Positions 25,424 through 35,680 are shown, counted from the stretch's first letter. The stretch is 64,000 bases of DNA from Geobacter sp. (GCA_016177775.1 JACOUQ010000032.1:82791-146790), one strand, 5' to 3'. The notes: generated from the sequence alone by a model not told the origin. Numbers and translations: made by a program.

Positions 25424-26143
25424 ATGAAAACGGTGCTGGTGACAGCTTCTACCCTACAGGAGATCTCTCTGCTGACCAGCCCCCTCGGCACCACTGAGAT
25501 TTCTTTTGATGGGGCAGTTAAAACCTTTGAGAAAAAGCTCGACAACCTCACGGTCATCCTGTCCATAACCGGCATCGGAAAAGTCAATGCTGCCTCGGCC
25601 TGCACGGCACTCATCAGGCATTTCAAGCCGGGCTTGATTGTCAACGCCGGTTGTGCCGGTGCCTTTCCCGGAAGCGGAATGACCGTCGGCGACCTTGCCA
25701 TCGCCACGACGGAGATTTACGGCGACGAGGGGGTTCTGACTCCGGATGGCTGGCAGCCAATGGATCTGATCGGTATCCCCTTGGCCACCAGAAACGAGCG
25801 GTCTTTTTTCAACGAATTTCCGCTCTCGCTGCAATTTTCCTCCATGGCTATGAAGCTGGCGGACGGCTTGGGAGTTCCTTTGAAGCGGGGAAAGTTCGTC
25901 ACCGTCTCCACCTGCAGCGGCACCCTGGCACGGGGAGAGGAGCTGCACCGCCGCTTCGGCGCCCTGTGCGAAAACATGGAGGGGGCCGCAGTCGCCCATG
26001 TGGCCATGCTTTATGGCGTTGACTGCATGGAACTCCGCGGCATCAGCAACTTGGTGGAGGACCGCGATCTTTCCGGCTGGAACATCCCCCTCGCGGTGGA
26101 ACGAGCGCAACGATTTCTCCTGAAGTTCATCGAAATATTGTAG
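25424..26143 (+). CDS. mqnB: Futalosine hydrolase MqnB
   Basis: The product is 239 residues. It is a nucleoside phosphorylase-fold enzyme: TGIGKVNAASACTALI, VNAGCAGAFPGSGMTVGD and ENMEGAAVAHVA are the conserved elements of MqnB. It removes hypoxanthine from futalosine to give dehypoxanthinyl futalosine in menaquinone synthesis. ATG 25424 is preceded by GGAACGGT; the upstream open frame has no start signal. The TAG stop is part of the GTAG that opens the REP hairpin at 26140. mqnD follows. Confidence 0.88.
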   Translation: MKTVLVTASTLQEISLLTSPLGTTEISFDGAVKTFEKKLDNLTVILSITGIGKVNAASACTALIRHFKPGLIVNAGCAGAFPGSGMTVGDLAIATTEIYGDEGVLTPDGWQPMDLIGIPLATRNERSFFNEFPLSLQFSSMAMKLADGLGVPLKRGKFVTVSTCSGTLARGEELHRRFGALCENMEGAAVAHVAMLYGVDCMELRGISNLVEDRDLSGWNIPLAVERAQRFLLKFIEIL

Positions 26144-26163
26144 GGGCGCAGCATGCTGCGCCC
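26140..26163. repeat. Single REP hairpin (mqnB-mqnD gap)
   Basis: GTAG is followed by a perfect 20-base palindrome (GGGCGCAGCA and its complement). The TAG within GTAG is the mqnB stop codon. Unlike the other REPs there is no second half. Confidence 0.7.
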
Positions 26164-26174
26164 ATGGGAATTCC

Positions 26175-27035
26175 ATGACGCCCTCACCATTCACCATTCA
26201 CCATCCACCGCTTTCACTTGGCTTCTCCCCCTGTCCCAACGACACGTTCATATTCCATGCGCTGGTCCACGGCCTCGTGCAAGCCGGGGGTCTGAAATTC
26301 ACCGAGAGACTCGAAGACGTGGAGACCCTGAACCGGCTGGTTCTCGACCGGGCGCTGGACATCAGCAAGATATCCTACCACCTCCTTGGCCATGTCCGCG
26401 ACGATTACTGCCTGCTCCGGTCCGGCGGGGCGCTGGGGCGAGGATGCGGGCCGCTGCTCGTGGCCGGAGAAAATATTGATACTGATCGGCTCAATGGGAA
26501 ACGGATTGCGGTTCCAGGACAGTATACTACAGCCGCGCTCCTGTTACGGCTTTTCAGCCCCTTTCTTGCTGATATCGAATACATGCCGTTCCACGAGATC
26601 ATGCCAGCGGTGGCGGAAGGAAGTGTCGACGCCGGCGTCATCATTCACGAGTCCCGCTTCACCTTCCAGGAATACGGCCTGGTCAAACTCCTTGACCTCG
26701 GGGAATGGTGGGAGCAGGAAACCGGCCATCCCATCCCGCTTGGCGGGATCGTGGCCAAGCGCTCGCTGGGGAGCGATATCATTACTGCCGTCGATGCCGC
26801 ACTGCGGGCGAGCGTGGAGCACGCCTTCGCCCATCCGGCTGATTCGCTCCCCTATATCCGCGCCCATTCCCAGGAGATGAGCGACGAGGTCTGCGCGTCC
26901 CACATCGGCCTCTATGTGAACCCCTTCTCCATCGACCTCGGCGACGAGGGAATGGCGGCAGTCAAGACCCTCCTTGGCCGTGCCGAAGCGGCCGGCATCA
27001 TCCCCCCGTATTCCTCCCCTCTCTTTTGCAAATAG
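26175..27035 (+). CDS. mqnD: 1,4-dihydroxy-6-naphthoate synthase MqnD
   Basis: The product is 286 residues. LGFSPCPNDTFIFHALVHG at residues 15-33 is the MqnD signature, and the periplasmic-binding-like fold continues with GPLLVAGE and IHESRFTFQEYGL. It converts cyclic dehypoxanthinyl futalosine to 1,4-dihydroxy-6-naphthoate, the last futalosine-specific step. The first 13 residues come from a seven-base repeat (CCATTCA) near 26188-26209, so the true start may be further in, but no other good start is near. Confidence 0.88.
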   Translation: MTPSPFTIHHPPLSLGFSPCPNDTFIFHALVHGLVQAGGLKFTERLEDVETLNRLVLDRALDISKISYHLLGHVRDDYCLLRSGGALGRGCGPLLVAGENIDTDRLNGKRIAVPGQYTTAALLLRLFSPFLADIEYMPFHEIMPAVAEGSVDAGVIIHESRFTFQEYGLVKLLDLGEWWEQETGHPIPLGGIVAKRSLGSDIITAVDAALRASVEHAFAHPADSLPYIRAHSQEMSDEVCASHIGLYVNPFSIDLGDEGMAAVKTLLGRAEAAGIIPPYSSPLFCK

Positions 27036-27148
27036 TCTGCATATTTCTCCTGCAATTTCGCTATGTTGGCGTTTTTGCGTTGGTTTTCCACTTGACCGCG
27101 ACAAAATCTTCATGATATAAAGCACCCTCGCCAGAAAAGGAGGTGCCC

Positions 27149-27601
27149 ATGGTACGCTTGAGCGTGCGGGGAAGGTACGTGGTGGTTGCGTTTCTTTTCC
27201 TGCTGTTCACCCTTGTGCATACGCTTCCGCTCAAGGCTGAAGAACAAATGGCCGGCCCGTCCGGGGAGACTTCGGCAACGACCGCAGTCGACGAAGGCGG
27301 CAAAGAAGGTATCGCGTCCTACTATGCGAAAAGTTACAACGGAAAGAGAACCACCAGCGGTAAACGCTACCACCCCGAAAAACTGACTGCCGCGCATCCT
27401 GACCTTCCGCTCGGCACCAAAGTCAGGGTGGTTAATCTGTCCAACGGCAAGGACGTGGTTGTCACCATCAATGACCGTTGCCGCAAGAGGAAGGCGCCGT
27501 TCATCGACCTCTCCCGGGCAGCGGCGCAACAACTCGGGTTTTTTGGCAAGGGAATCGCCAGAGTCAGGATAATCCCTCTTGAAGGTGACTCTCCCGCATA
27601 A
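27149..27601 (+). CDS. RlpA-like double-psi beta-barrel protein
   Basis: The product is 150 residues. ATG 27149 has AGGAGG five bases upstream. A signal peptide (about 1-30) is followed by a short linker and the barrel domain at about 52-145: GIASYYAKSYNGKRTTSGKRY, LPLGTKVRVVNLSNGK, then INDRC and FIDLSRAAAQQLGF. RlpA proteins are septal lytic transglycosylases acting on peptidoglycan. There is no SPOR domain, so septum targeting is not shown. A bidirectional terminator follows. Confidence 0.85.
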   Translation: MVRLSVRGRYVVVAFLFLLFTLVHTLPLKAEEQMAGPSGETSATTAVDEGGKEGIASYYAKSYNGKRTTSGKRYHPEKLTAAHPDLPLGTKVRVVNLSNGKDVVVTINDRCRKRKAPFIDLSRAAAQQLGFFGKGIARVRIIPLEGDSPA

Positions 27602-27627
27602 CGGACACAAAAAAAGTCTCCTTAACG

Positions 27628-27660
27628 AAAAAAGCCGGGTCTGGTTGACTCGGCTTTTTT
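27628..27660. terminator. Bidirectional terminator between rlpA-like and TPR genes
   Basis: Six A, a GCCGGGTC/GACTCGGC stem with a five-base loop, then six T. It can end transcription from both convergent genes. Confidence 0.88.
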
Positions 27661-27682
27661 CATGTCATGCAAGAGAATGAGA

Positions 27683-29593
27683 TTACTTCTTTTTCTTTGA
27701 ATTCCCCTTGCTCTTTGATGTTTTAGATGTTTTCGAGCTCGTTGTTTTCTTTCCCTTCGTTGCCTTCCCCTTCTTGCTCGACTTCTTACCTTTCCTGCTG
27801 GATTTCTTCTTGTACTTCCTCGATTCCGGCGACAGTTCATCCCGGATGTTATTGAGAAGAACCGATGATTCCTCCAGCTCCGGGTCCGCTGCCTTGGCTT
27901 TTTCCAATGCTTCCTTGGCCTCGACCAGGCGACCTGTCTTCATGTAGACCCGTCCAAGGGCGTTGAGGGCCTTGGCGTGACCTTCCTTTAATTTGACCGC
28001 TTCCGAGTATTTCTCCGCGGCCAGGTTGTACTCCTTGTTGAACTCGTACACCAGCCCAAGCCGGTAATGGTTGTCCGGGTCAGCCGGGTTCAGTTCGACC
28101 CCTTCCTTGAGAAGTCTGATCAGATCGTCGTACTTCTTGTTCTTGACATACAGGGACATGAGGGCATTGCGTGCATCGGCATCGTCCTTTTTCAGGCGCA
28201 TCACCTCCGCATAGTGCTTCTCCGCCTCACCGTCATTGCCGAGCTTGCGCATGAGGGCGGCAAGCTCGCGATGGGCCTCCAGGTTCTCGGTGTCGAGCCT
28301 GACCGCCTCGCCATAGGCGGCCGCGGCCTCAGTGTATTTCTTCGAGGCCGCGTACAGCTTGCCTAGCTTGAAGTGTATGAGGGAGTTTTCCGGGCGCAGC
28401 TTGAGAAGCGCCTGATACTGCTCGATCGCCTCGGAGACATTGCCCCGCAGCGTGTATATGTCGGCCAGGCGGCGACGGGTGTCACCATCGGCCGGGGCCA
28501 GCCGCAGGGCCTGCCGGTATTCCACTACCGCCTCGTCGAGGAGATTTCTCCGCTCATAGAGGACGCCGAGGTTGTAGTGGATCTCGGCACTCTCCAGCTT
28601 GTTGCGCAACGCCTCCCTGTATGAAGCGATGGCCTCTTCGTCCTTTCCCATGGCCATCTGCACGTCCCCCAGCTTCCGCAGGGCCTCGGCCCAGTCGGGA
28701 CGCCCCTTCAGGGCCAGCTGGTACTCAGCGGCGGCCTTCTCGTAATCCTTGGCCTTCAGATACTCATCCCCCTTCTGCAGGCGTTCCTCCGGGGAAAGGT
28801 CGATAATTTTGCCGGCCAGGGCGTACTCCTTGCGGGCACTCTCCCTGTCCCCCCGCTTCTCCAGGATCTCGGCGAGCATGGCGTGTACTTCCTTGTTGGC
28901 GGGGTTGATGACCAGGGCATTGCGCAGCTCGGCAATCGCCCTGTCCGGCTGGTCCTTCTTCATGTACAGCATCGCCAGGCCGATCCGCGCCTTTTCATAG
29001 CCCGACTCCTGCATGAGGGCCTTCTTGAACCCTTCCTCCGCGTTCTGCGCGAGCCCCATGGAGTCGTAGACTTCGGCGATGCCGGCGAGAATGGCAGGGT
29101 CATCGGGAAGAAGCCTGCGCGCCTCACCATAGTGATAAAGCGCCAGGGGATAAAATTTCCGGTCAGTGAAAATCCGTGCCAGTCCCTGGTGAACGCGGGG
29201 GTCGGACACGAACCTCGATGCCTTGGTCAGCTCCACCGCGGCATCGTCGGAAAGCCCCTTTTGCAGGTAACATACGCCAAGGTTCCCCCGAGCCTCGGCA
29301 AAATCGGGGTCGAGCCGCAAGACCTCCTGGTATTCCTTGATGGCTTTATCCAGGTTACCGGCCTGTTCAGCCTTGACCCCCTCCAGGAAATGAACGGCGG
29401 GGCCGTCCGGGCAGAGCTCGTCGATGCGCCGTTCGTCCGCCCGGCGCTGCTCGTCGTTCTGCTCCTTTATCACCTTGACAGCTAGTTCCCGCGCCTGGCT
29501 GCACCGGTCGCCGAACATCTTTCCCCATTCGAACGCCCCGGCCGGCAGGGCATACATCACTATTGCCAAAACAAGCAGGATTCTCATCTTCAT
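27683..29593 (-). CDS. Exported TPR-repeat protein with lysine-rich tail
   Basis: The product is 636 residues. A signal peptide (1-20) precedes about a dozen TPR motifs, with repeated patterns such as LDPDFAEARGNLGVCYLQKG, from residue 70 to 570. The last 50 residues are nearly all Lys, Ser, Thr and Gly (KKSSRKGKKSSKKGK and so on), a highly basic low-complexity tail. TPRs mediate protein contacts, so it may be a periplasmic or outer-membrane scaffold; the tail could bind anionic polymers such as lipopolysaccharide or nucleic acid. GGGGAGAG precedes ATG 29593. It lies alone between two terminator-like regions. Confidence 0.75.
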   Translation of the reverse strand: MKMRILLVLAIVMYALPAGAFEWGKMFGDRCSQARELAVKVIKEQNDEQRRADERRIDELCPDGPAVHFLEGVKAEQAGNLDKAIKEYQEVLRLDPDFAEARGNLGVCYLQKGLSDDAAVELTKASRFVSDPRVHQGLARIFTDRKFYPLALYHYGEARRLLPDDPAILAGIAEVYDSMGLAQNAEEGFKKALMQESGYEKARIGLAMLYMKKDQPDRAIAELRNALVINPANKEVHAMLAEILEKRGDRESARKEYALAGKIIDLSPEERLQKGDEYLKAKDYEKAAAEYQLALKGRPDWAEALRKLGDVQMAMGKDEEAIASYREALRNKLESAEIHYNLGVLYERRNLLDEAVVEYRQALRLAPADGDTRRRLADIYTLRGNVSEAIEQYQALLKLRPENSLIHFKLGKLYAASKKYTEAAAAYGEAVRLDTENLEAHRELAALMRKLGNDGEAEKHYAEVMRLKKDDADARNALMSLYVKNKKYDDLIRLLKEGVELNPADPDNHYRLGLVYEFNKEYNLAAEKYSEAVKLKEGHAKALNALGRVYMKTGRLVEAKEALEKAKAADPELEESSVLLNNIRDELSPESRKYKKKSSRKGKKSSKKGKATKGKKTTSSKTSKTSKSKGNSKKKK

Positions 29594-29779
29594 AGTTCAC
29601 TCTCCCCATTTTGAAAGGTCGCATTATACACCGCGGAGCTCCGGAATTCAACGATTTACGCGCAATGCGGCGCAGGACGGCGCCTCTCGTTGACATTTTC
29701 CATAAGGTGTAAGCAAGATCGGCCATCGCCCCCTTCCAGCCGCACAGCCGCGAAGGGAGCCTGAATGCGCCGAACGGCC

Positions 29780-29811
29780 TTGACTTTGGCGGCAAAGATG
29801 ATTAAATCATC
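29780..29811 (+). promoter_or_regulatory. Candidate hsp20-lon promoter with palindrome
   Basis: TTGACT (29780-29785) and TTAAAT (29802-29807) are 16 bases apart. A perfect palindrome GATGATTAAATCATC (29797-29811) covers the -10 and could be an operator. No other gene is seen in the 290 bases between the TPR gene and hsp20. Confidence 0.4.
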
Positions 29812-29885
29812 AGGTATCGTGGTGCAGGTCTCGGCCGCATATGCGCGCTAACGTCAAGTCCGCCATCTTCGCAGTCGAGGATCGT

Positions 29886-30317
29886 ATGGCCGTAATCCCC
29901 AAGGGATCGCATGATGTTCTGGAAACGTTCAAGGAGCAACTGGACGGCATCCTGGAATCACTCCTGAAGTCGTCCTTCGGTGAATGCGAGTTCTCCCCGC
30001 AGATCGATGTCTACGAAACCCCGACCGATTACCTGGTGGAGGCGGAACTCCCCGGTTTCGAGAAAAACGACCTGTCGCTGCGGATATTTCAGAACATCAT
30101 GGCCATCGAGGGGGTGAAGCGTCAGGACTCCCTCGACCGAAACGTCCGCTTCATCCGGATGGAGCGCCACTTCGGCTGCTTCTACCGAACGGTGGGCCTG
30201 CCCCCTTATGTGGACACAGCACAGGTCAAGGCGACCTTCCAGCTCGGGCTGCTCAAGGTAGCGTTCCGCAAGCTCTCCGACAAGCGCCCGACCATCCGCG
30301 AAATACCGATAGAATGA
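29886..30317 (+). CDS. Hsp20 / alpha-crystallin family small heat-shock protein
   Basis: The product is 143 residues. ATG 29886 has GAGG five bases upstream. The alpha-crystallin domain covers about 35-125: [30 protein letters not shown], then [10 protein letters not shown]. It is an ATP-independent holdase for unfolding proteins. It is followed ten bases later by lon, so a protein quality-control operon is likely. Confidence 0.88.
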   Translation: MAVIPKGSHDVLETFKEQLDGILESLLKSSFGECEFSPQIDVYETPTDYLVEAELPGFEKNDLSLRIFQNIMAIEGVKRQDSLDRNVRFIRMERHFGCFYRTVGLPPYVDTAQVKATFQLGLLKVAFRKLSDKRPTIREIPIE

Positions 30318-30327
30318 GGTACCAGTC

Positions 30328-32772
30328 ATGGAAAACGCACCGCAAACCGAAGAACTGAAAATACCCGATGTACTGCCGCTCCTGCCGGTGCGAGACGTAG
30401 TGGTCTATCCGTACATGATCCTCCCCCTTTTCGTGGGCCGGGAGATCTCCATCAATGCGGTGGACGCCGCCTTGGCCAGTGACCGGCTGATCTTCCTCGC
30501 CACCCAGAAGGAGGTCGGGGAGGAGGAGCCGACGCCGGAAGGTATCTACGAAGTAGGCACAGTCGCCATGATCATGCGGATGCTCAAGCTGCCGGACGGC
30601 CGCGTGAAGATCCTTGTGCAGGGGCTGGCCAAGGGGCGCGTCCTTTCCTACGAAGCGGACAAGCCGTTCTATTCGGTCAAGATCGAGCGCCTGGTGGAGC
30701 TGGCCACAACGGAAATCACCCTGGAGACCGAAGCCCTGATGCGCACGGTCAAGGAGCTCCTCTCCAAGATCGTATCGCTGGGGAAGGTGATCTCCCCGGA
30801 AGTGCTGGTCATCCTGGAGAACATGCAGGAACCCGGAAGCCTTGCCGACCTGGTCGCCAGCAATATCGGCCTCAAGGTGGAGGAGGCCCAGCGGCTGCTG
30901 GAAATAATCGACCCCATTGAGCGGCTGAAAAAGGTCAACGAGTACCTGAACAAGGAATACGAGCTGCTCGATGTCCAGGCGCGCATCCAGTCCGCGGCCA
31001 AGGAGGAGATGGGGAAGACCCAGCGGGAGTACTATTTGCGCGAGCAACTGCGCGCCATCCAGCAGGAGCTGGGAGAGACGGATGCCCGCTCCGAGGAGCT
31101 AAGTGAGCTCCGCAAGGCCATCGAGAGCTCCAAGATGCCATCCCATGCTGACAAGGAGGCCCTCAAGCAGCTCAACCGCCTGGAGCAGATGCACCCGGAT
31201 GCCGCCGAATCGGCCATGCTTCGCACCTACCTGGACTGGCTGGTGGAGATCCCCTGGAGCAAGGCGACCAAGGACTCCCTGAACCTCAAGACGGCCAAGA
31301 AGATCCTGGACGAGGACCATTACTACCTGCACAAGATCAAGGAGCGGATACTGGAATTCCTGGCGGTACGCAAGCTGAAGAAGACCTCAAAGGGGCCGAT
31401 CCTCTGCTTCGTGGGGCCTCCGGGGGTCGGCAAGACCTCCCTGGGCAAATCCATAGCCCGGGCCATGGGGCGCAAGTTCGTGCGCATCTCACTGGGGGGG
31501 GTCCGCGACGAGGCGGAGATCCGCGGCCATCGCCGCACCTACGTTGGAGCCATGCCGGGACGGATTGTCCAGGGGCTGAAACAGGCCGGCTCCAACAACC
31601 CCGTGTTCATGCTGGATGAGCTGGACAAGCTGGGGAGCGATTTCCGCGGCGACCCATCCTCGGCCCTTCTGGAGGTGCTCGATCCGGAGCAGAACAACTC
31701 CTTCTCCGACCACTACATCAACCTCCCGTTCGACCTGTCGAACGTGATGTTCATCGCCACGGCCAACCAGATCGACACCGTCCCCGGCCCCCTGCGCGAC
31801 CGGATGGAGGTGATCCAGCTCTCCGGCTACACCGAGGAGGAGAAGCTGCAGATCGCCAAGCGCTACCTGATCCCCCGACAGATCAAAGAAAACGGCATCG
31901 CCGAAAAGGACATCGCCTTCTCCGATCAGGCGCTCAAGGCCCTCATCGCCAAGTACACCCGCGAAGCAGGACTGCGGAACCTGGAGCGGGAGATCGGCAG
32001 TATCTGCCGCAAGGTGGCCCGCAGGATCGCCGAGGGGGAGAAAAAGCGGTTCCAGATCAACACCGGCAGTGTCGAGAAATACCTCGGGCCTCCCCGCTAC
32101 CTGCGGGAAGGGGAGATGGAAAAGAACGAGGTGGGGGTGGCCACCGGCCTGGCCTGGACCCCGGTCGGCGGCGAGGTGCTGTTCGTCGAAGCCACCATCA
32201 TGAAGGGGAAGGGGGGTCTCACCCTCACAGGCCAGCTGGGAGACGTGATGAAGGAATCGGTGCAGGCGGCCCTCTCCTACATCCGCGCCAATGCCTCCGA
32301 CCTCTCGCTTCCCGAGGACTTTTACGGCACGCAGGACATCCATGTCCATGTCCCGGCCGGCGCCATTCCGAAGGACGGACCGTCGGCAGGGATCACCATG
32401 GCAACCGCGCTCATATCCCTCCTCACCAAGGTCCCGATCCGCAGGGAAGTGGCCATGACCGGAGAAATCACCCTTCGCGGCAAGGTCCTCCCCATCGGCG
32501 GGCTGAAGGAAAAGATTCTGGCCGCCATCCGCGCCGGCATCACCACGGTCATCATTCCCGAGCAGAACGTGAAGGACCTGGAGGACGTTCCGAAGGAGAT
32601 ACTGAAGAAGGTGAAAATCGTGCCTGTCAGCGTTCTGGATGATGTGCTCAAGGTGGCGCTGGAGAACTTCCCTCCCGCCAAGCCGCCGGCAGCCAAGGCA
32701 ACTCCCGCCAAGGCCAAGGCACCGGCACGCGGCGTCGTGGTCACACCAAGAAACAGGATTGTGGCGAGGTAA
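30328..32772 (+). CDS. lon: ATP-dependent protease Lon
   Basis: The product is 814 residues. The Lon N-terminal substrate domain is followed by the AAA+ domain with Walker A GPPGVGKT at 363-370 and a serine-lysine protease domain with Ser686 in PKDGPSAG and the dyad lysine near 729 in GGLKEKI. It degrades misfolded and regulatory proteins. The C-terminus is extended by an Ala/Lys/Pro-rich stretch (785-814). It probably shares a transcript with hsp20 and thiL (3-base gap). Confidence 0.97.
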   Translation: MENAPQTEELKIPDVLPLLPVRDVVVYPYMILPLFVGREISINAVDAALASDRLIFLATQKEVGEEEPTPEGIYEVGTVAMIMRMLKLPDGRVKILVQGLAKGRVLSYEADKPFYSVKIERLVELATTEITLETEALMRTVKELLSKIVSLGKVISPEVLVILENMQEPGSLADLVASNIGLKVEEAQRLLEIIDPIERLKKVNEYLNKEYELLDVQARIQSAAKEEMGKTQREYYLREQLRAIQQELGETDARSEELSELRKAIESSKMPSHADKEALKQLNRLEQMHPDAAESAMLRTYLDWLVEIPWSKATKDSLNLKTAKKILDEDHYYLHKIKERILEFLAVRKLKKTSKGPILCFVGPPGVGKTSLGKSIARAMGRKFVRISLGGVRDEAEIRGHRRTYVGAMPGRIVQGLKQAGSNNPVFMLDELDKLGSDFRGDPSSALLEVLDPEQNNSFSDHYINLPFDLSNVMFIATANQIDTVPGPLRDRMEVIQLSGYTEEEKLQIAKRYLIPRQIKENGIAEKDIAFSDQALKALIAKYTREAGLRNLEREIGSICRKVARRIAEGEKKRFQINTGSVEKYLGPPRYLREGEMEKNEVGVATGLAWTPVGGEVLFVEATIMKGKGGLTLTGQLGDVMKESVQAALSYIRANASDLSLPEDFYGTQDIHVHVPAGAIPKDGPSAGITMATALISLLTKVPIRREVAMTGEITLRGKVLPIGGLKEKILAAIRAGITTVIIPEQNVKDLEDVPKEILKKVKIVPVSVLDDVLKVALENFPPAKPPAAKATPAKAKAPARGVVVTPRNRIVAR

Positions 32773-32775
32773 GGG

Positions 32776-33765
32776 GTGAAGCTTGCGGAACTGGGGGAGT
32801 TCGGCCTGATCGGTCAGATCGCCCGCAAGGTCTCTCCGGACAAAACGGTTCGGTTGGGAATCGGCGACGACGCGGCCGCAACCGAACCCACCCCCGGCTG
32901 CCTCACCCTCACGACCTCGGACATGCTGATCGAGGGGGTCCACTTCGACCTCGACTGGTGCACCCCCGCTTCCCTTGGCCGAAAATCGCTCAGCGTCAAC
33001 CTCTCTGACATCGCGGCCATGGGTGGTGTTCCGCGCTGGTTTCTCCTCTCCCTCGCCATCCCACCCACCCTCCCCGTGGAATTTCTAGATGCCTTCATCC
33101 AGGGAATGTTGGGGCTCGCGACAGAGCACAATGTCACCCTGATCGGCGGCGATACCTGCTCCTCCCGCAACGGTCTGGCCATATCGGTCACCCTCTTGGG
33201 TGAGCAACTGCCAGAGAGGGTGGTAAGCCGCTCTGGTGCGCGCCCCGGCGATCTTGTCTTCGTAACCGGGACGCTCGGTGATTCGGCACTCGGGCTGGAA
33301 ATGCTCAAGAAAGGCGAACGAAGCGGGCCTGCGGTGGAAAAGCATCTCGACCCCACCCCCCGGCTCCGCGAGGGGATGGCACTGGCAGAAGCAGGGCTTC
33401 CCATCGCCATGATCGACATCAGCGACGGCCTGGCAGCCGACCTTGGGCACATCCTGGAAATGTCGGGAGTGGGGGCCAGGCTGCTGCTGGACGAAATTCC
33501 TCTCTCCCCCTTTTACCGGGAGAGAGTTGCCGATTACGCGTCGGACCCTTTCCGGCTAGCCTTGGGAGGCGGAGAAGATTACGAGCTCCTCTTCACTGCC
33601 CCACCCTCTGCCAGGGAAGAGGTATTTGCCATCTGCCGCTCCTGCGGCACCCCGGCATCAGTCATCGGCACGATCACGGAGTCGGCAGGCTTGACGATCG
33701 AATCAGCCACGTTCCCCAATTACCGACTTTCAGAAAAGGGGTACAACCATTTCCGAAACGACTGA
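32776..33765 (+). CDS. thiL: Thiamine-monophosphate kinase ThiL
   Basis: The product is 329 residues from GTG 32776, three bases after the lon stop. ThiL motifs are present: GIGDDAA, TTSDMLIEGVHFDL, VNLSDIAAMGG, GGDTCSS, and MIDISDGLAADLGHI. It phosphorylates thiamine phosphate to the coenzyme thiamine diphosphate. Its position in the hsp20-lon operon has no evident functional meaning. Its 3' end overlaps the possible upstream coding extension of the cheR-like gene. Confidence 0.92.
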   Translation: MKLAELGEFGLIGQIARKVSPDKTVRLGIGDDAAATEPTPGCLTLTTSDMLIEGVHFDLDWCTPASLGRKSLSVNLSDIAAMGGVPRWFLLSLAIPPTLPVEFLDAFIQGMLGLATEHNVTLIGGDTCSSRNGLAISVTLLGEQLPERVVSRSGARPGDLVFVTGTLGDSALGLEMLKKGERSGPAVEKHLDPTPRLREGMALAEAGLPIAMIDISDGLAADLGHILEMSGVGARLLLDEIPLSPFYRERVADYASDPFRLALGGGEDYELLFTAPPSAREEVFAICRSCGTPASVIGTITESAGLTIESATFPNYRLSEKGYNHFRND

Positions 33766-33853
33766 ATCCAACCGAATACCGTCTTCAGCCAGGGAAATAC
33801 TCAAACGGACCGTTAGCCCCGACCAGGAATTCAAGGCCGAGACCTTTGGCGCC

Positions 33854-34639
33854 TTGGCCGCCTTCCTCGCAGAAAAACGGGACTTCCGCCTCGGCAGCTA
33901 CAAAGACAAATGCATCAAGCGCCGCATCGCCATCCGTATCCGTGCAACCTCCTCTGCTTCGCCCGAGGAATACCTGGAACTGCTGAACCGTGACCCGCAG
34001 GAGATCGACCTGCTCCTCAAGGTGCTCACCATCCACGTCAGCCAGTTTTTCCGTAACCCCTCCACCTTCACCAAGCTGACGACCGATATTTTCCCCTACT
34101 TGCTCTTCAAGGCGGAAAACGAAGGGCGCGCAGAGCTCAATATCTGGAGCGTTGGCTGTTCCAGCGGCGAGGAACCCTATACCCTGGCGATCCTCGTGCT
34201 CGACACATTCGCCGAGGAGTTGGACAAGACCGCGGTTTCCATTCAGGCCACGGACATCGACGAGAGGATTCTGGAGATGGCGCAGGAAGCGCTTTATGAG
34301 CCGGAACGCCTCAAAGACGTGCCGCCGCTTCTGAAGGAGAGGTATTTCGAGGCTTGCAATGGCAGGTTCCGGCCGGTGCAGCAGGTGCGCGGCATGGTCT
34401 GCTTCCGGCAGTGCGACCTGTTGCACGAGAATTCGTTTGTGGAAAGCGACCTGATCCTCTGCCGTAACGTTCTGATCTATTTGGAAAGGTCTGAGCAGGA
34501 AAGGATCTTGCGGATGTTTGCCGACGCCCTCCGTCCCGGCGGCATCCTGGTGCTGGGGAAGTCAGAAACCTTGGTGGGGACAGCTCGCTCCCTGTTCAGG
34601 ACCGTCTGTCCGGTGGAGCGGATTTACAAGAAGCTGTAA
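33854..34639 (+). CDS. CheR-type protein-glutamate methyltransferase
   Basis: The product is at least 261 residues. The N-terminal helical CheR domain (LGSYKDKCIKRRIAIRIRA) is followed by the SAM-binding fold (NIWSVGCSSGEEPYTLAIL) and QCDLLHEN...DLILCRNVLIYL. It methylates chemoreceptor glutamates. The only normal start is TTG 33854, without a ribosome site. The same frame is open back past 33740, with AGGGG before an ATT at 33749, so the true start may be a rare codon that adds 35 residues. No che operon is near. It abuts hypE end to end. Confidence 0.82.
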   Translation: MAAFLAEKRDFRLGSYKDKCIKRRIAIRIRATSSASPEEYLELLNRDPQEIDLLLKVLTIHVSQFFRNPSTFTKLTTDIFPYLLFKAENEGRAELNIWSVGCSSGEEPYTLAILVLDTFAEELDKTAVSIQATDIDERILEMAQEALYEPERLKDVPPLLKERYFEACNGRFRPVQQVRGMVCFRQCDLLHENSFVESDLILCRNVLIYLERSEQERILRMFADALRPGGILVLGKSETLVGTARSLFRTVCPVERIYKKL

Positions 34640-35653
34640 TCAGCAGATCCGGGGAAGCTGCTCCCCGGCCAGCATCTCCACCCCGCGCATCCCTCCCGCC
34701 ACGGTCTCCATCCGCACCCGCCCGGCTTCAGCAGCAGTCACCCCACCGATAACAGCCGCATCCTTACCAAGCGGATGTATCCGCATCCGCTCCAGCACCC
34801 GTTCCGCCGCATCCGGGGCAACAATGGCCAGAAGCTTCCCCTCGTTGGCCACGTAGAGGGGATCCAGGCCGAGAATGGCACATACCCCCCGCACCTGCGG
34901 GTGGACCGGGATGGATCTCTCCAGAAGCGTTACCGAAACCTGCGACTGGAGCGCTATCTCCTTGAGGGTGGTGGCCACGCCCCCCCGTGTCGGGTCGCGC
35001 AGGACATGGACCGCATCCCCCCCCTCCCGCAGGATCTCCGCCACGAGCCCATTGAGCGGTGCGCTGTCGCTCAGCACCTCAGTCTCCAACTCCAGCCCCT
35101 CCCTGTTGGCGAGGACAGCGATCCCGTGGTCACCCACGGTGCCGCTGACGATGATCCGGTCGCCCTCCCCGGCGTTCCCGCCGCCCAGTTCCAGCTCATG
35201 CTCGAATACCCCGATCCCGGCGGTGTTGATGAAGATCCGGTCCGCGCTCCCCCGGGCCACCACCTTGGTGTCGCCGGTGGCGATGGTTACCCCGGCCCGG
35301 TCCGCGGCCCGGCGCATGGATTCAAGGATAAGCCGCAGGTCGTGGCGGCTGAACCCCTCCTCCAGGATCAGCCCGACGCTGATGCAGAGCGGCTGCGCCC
35401 CCACCATTGCCAGGTCGTTCACCGTGCCGTGCACGGCCAGGCTCCCGATGTCGCCGCCGGGGAAGAAGATCGGGTCCACCACGTAGGAGTCGGTGGTGAA
35501 GGCAAGGCGGCGGCCGTCGTGGGTGATGACCGCCGCGTCGTTCTGGCCACTGACCGGGGTCCCGGAAAGCGTGGGGATGATCAGCTCGTCCAAGAGCTGG
35601 TGAGAGAGTTTTCCGCCACTGCCATGGCCGAGAAGGATCAGGTCTTTGTTCAA
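34640..35653 (-). CDS. hypE: Hydrogenase maturation protein HypE
   Basis: The product is 337 residues from TTG 35653, which has AGGAG seven bases upstream. GHGSGGKLSHQLLDELI starts the AIRS-like ATPase fold; the C-terminus is PRIC, the cysteine that is carbamoylated and dehydrated to thiocyanate for the Fe-CN ligand of [NiFe] hydrogenase. It is last in the hypABFCDE cluster, parted from hypD by a 170-base palindromic region. Confidence 0.93.
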   Translation of the reverse strand: MNKDLILLGHGSGGKLSHQLLDELIIPTLSGTPVSGQNDAAVITHDGRRLAFTTDSYVVDPIFFPGGDIGSLAVHGTVNDLAMVGAQPLCISVGLILEEGFSRHDLRLILESMRRAADRAGVTIATGDTKVVARGSADRIFINTAGIGVFEHELELGGGNAGEGDRIIVSGTVGDHGIAVLANREGLELETEVLSDSAPLNGLVAEILREGGDAVHVLRDPTRGGVATTLKEIALQSQVSVTLLERSIPVHPQVRGVCAILGLDPLYVANEGKLLAIVAPDAAERVLERMRIHPLGKDAAVIGGVTAAEAGRVRMETVAGGMRGVEMLAGEQLPRIC

Positions 35654-35680
35654 TTTCAGACTCCTGTAAAATCTGTTTTT

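Noticed and set aside
31489..32943. 484-codon frame opposite lon
   Set aside because: It is antisense to conserved Lon motifs and has no family features.
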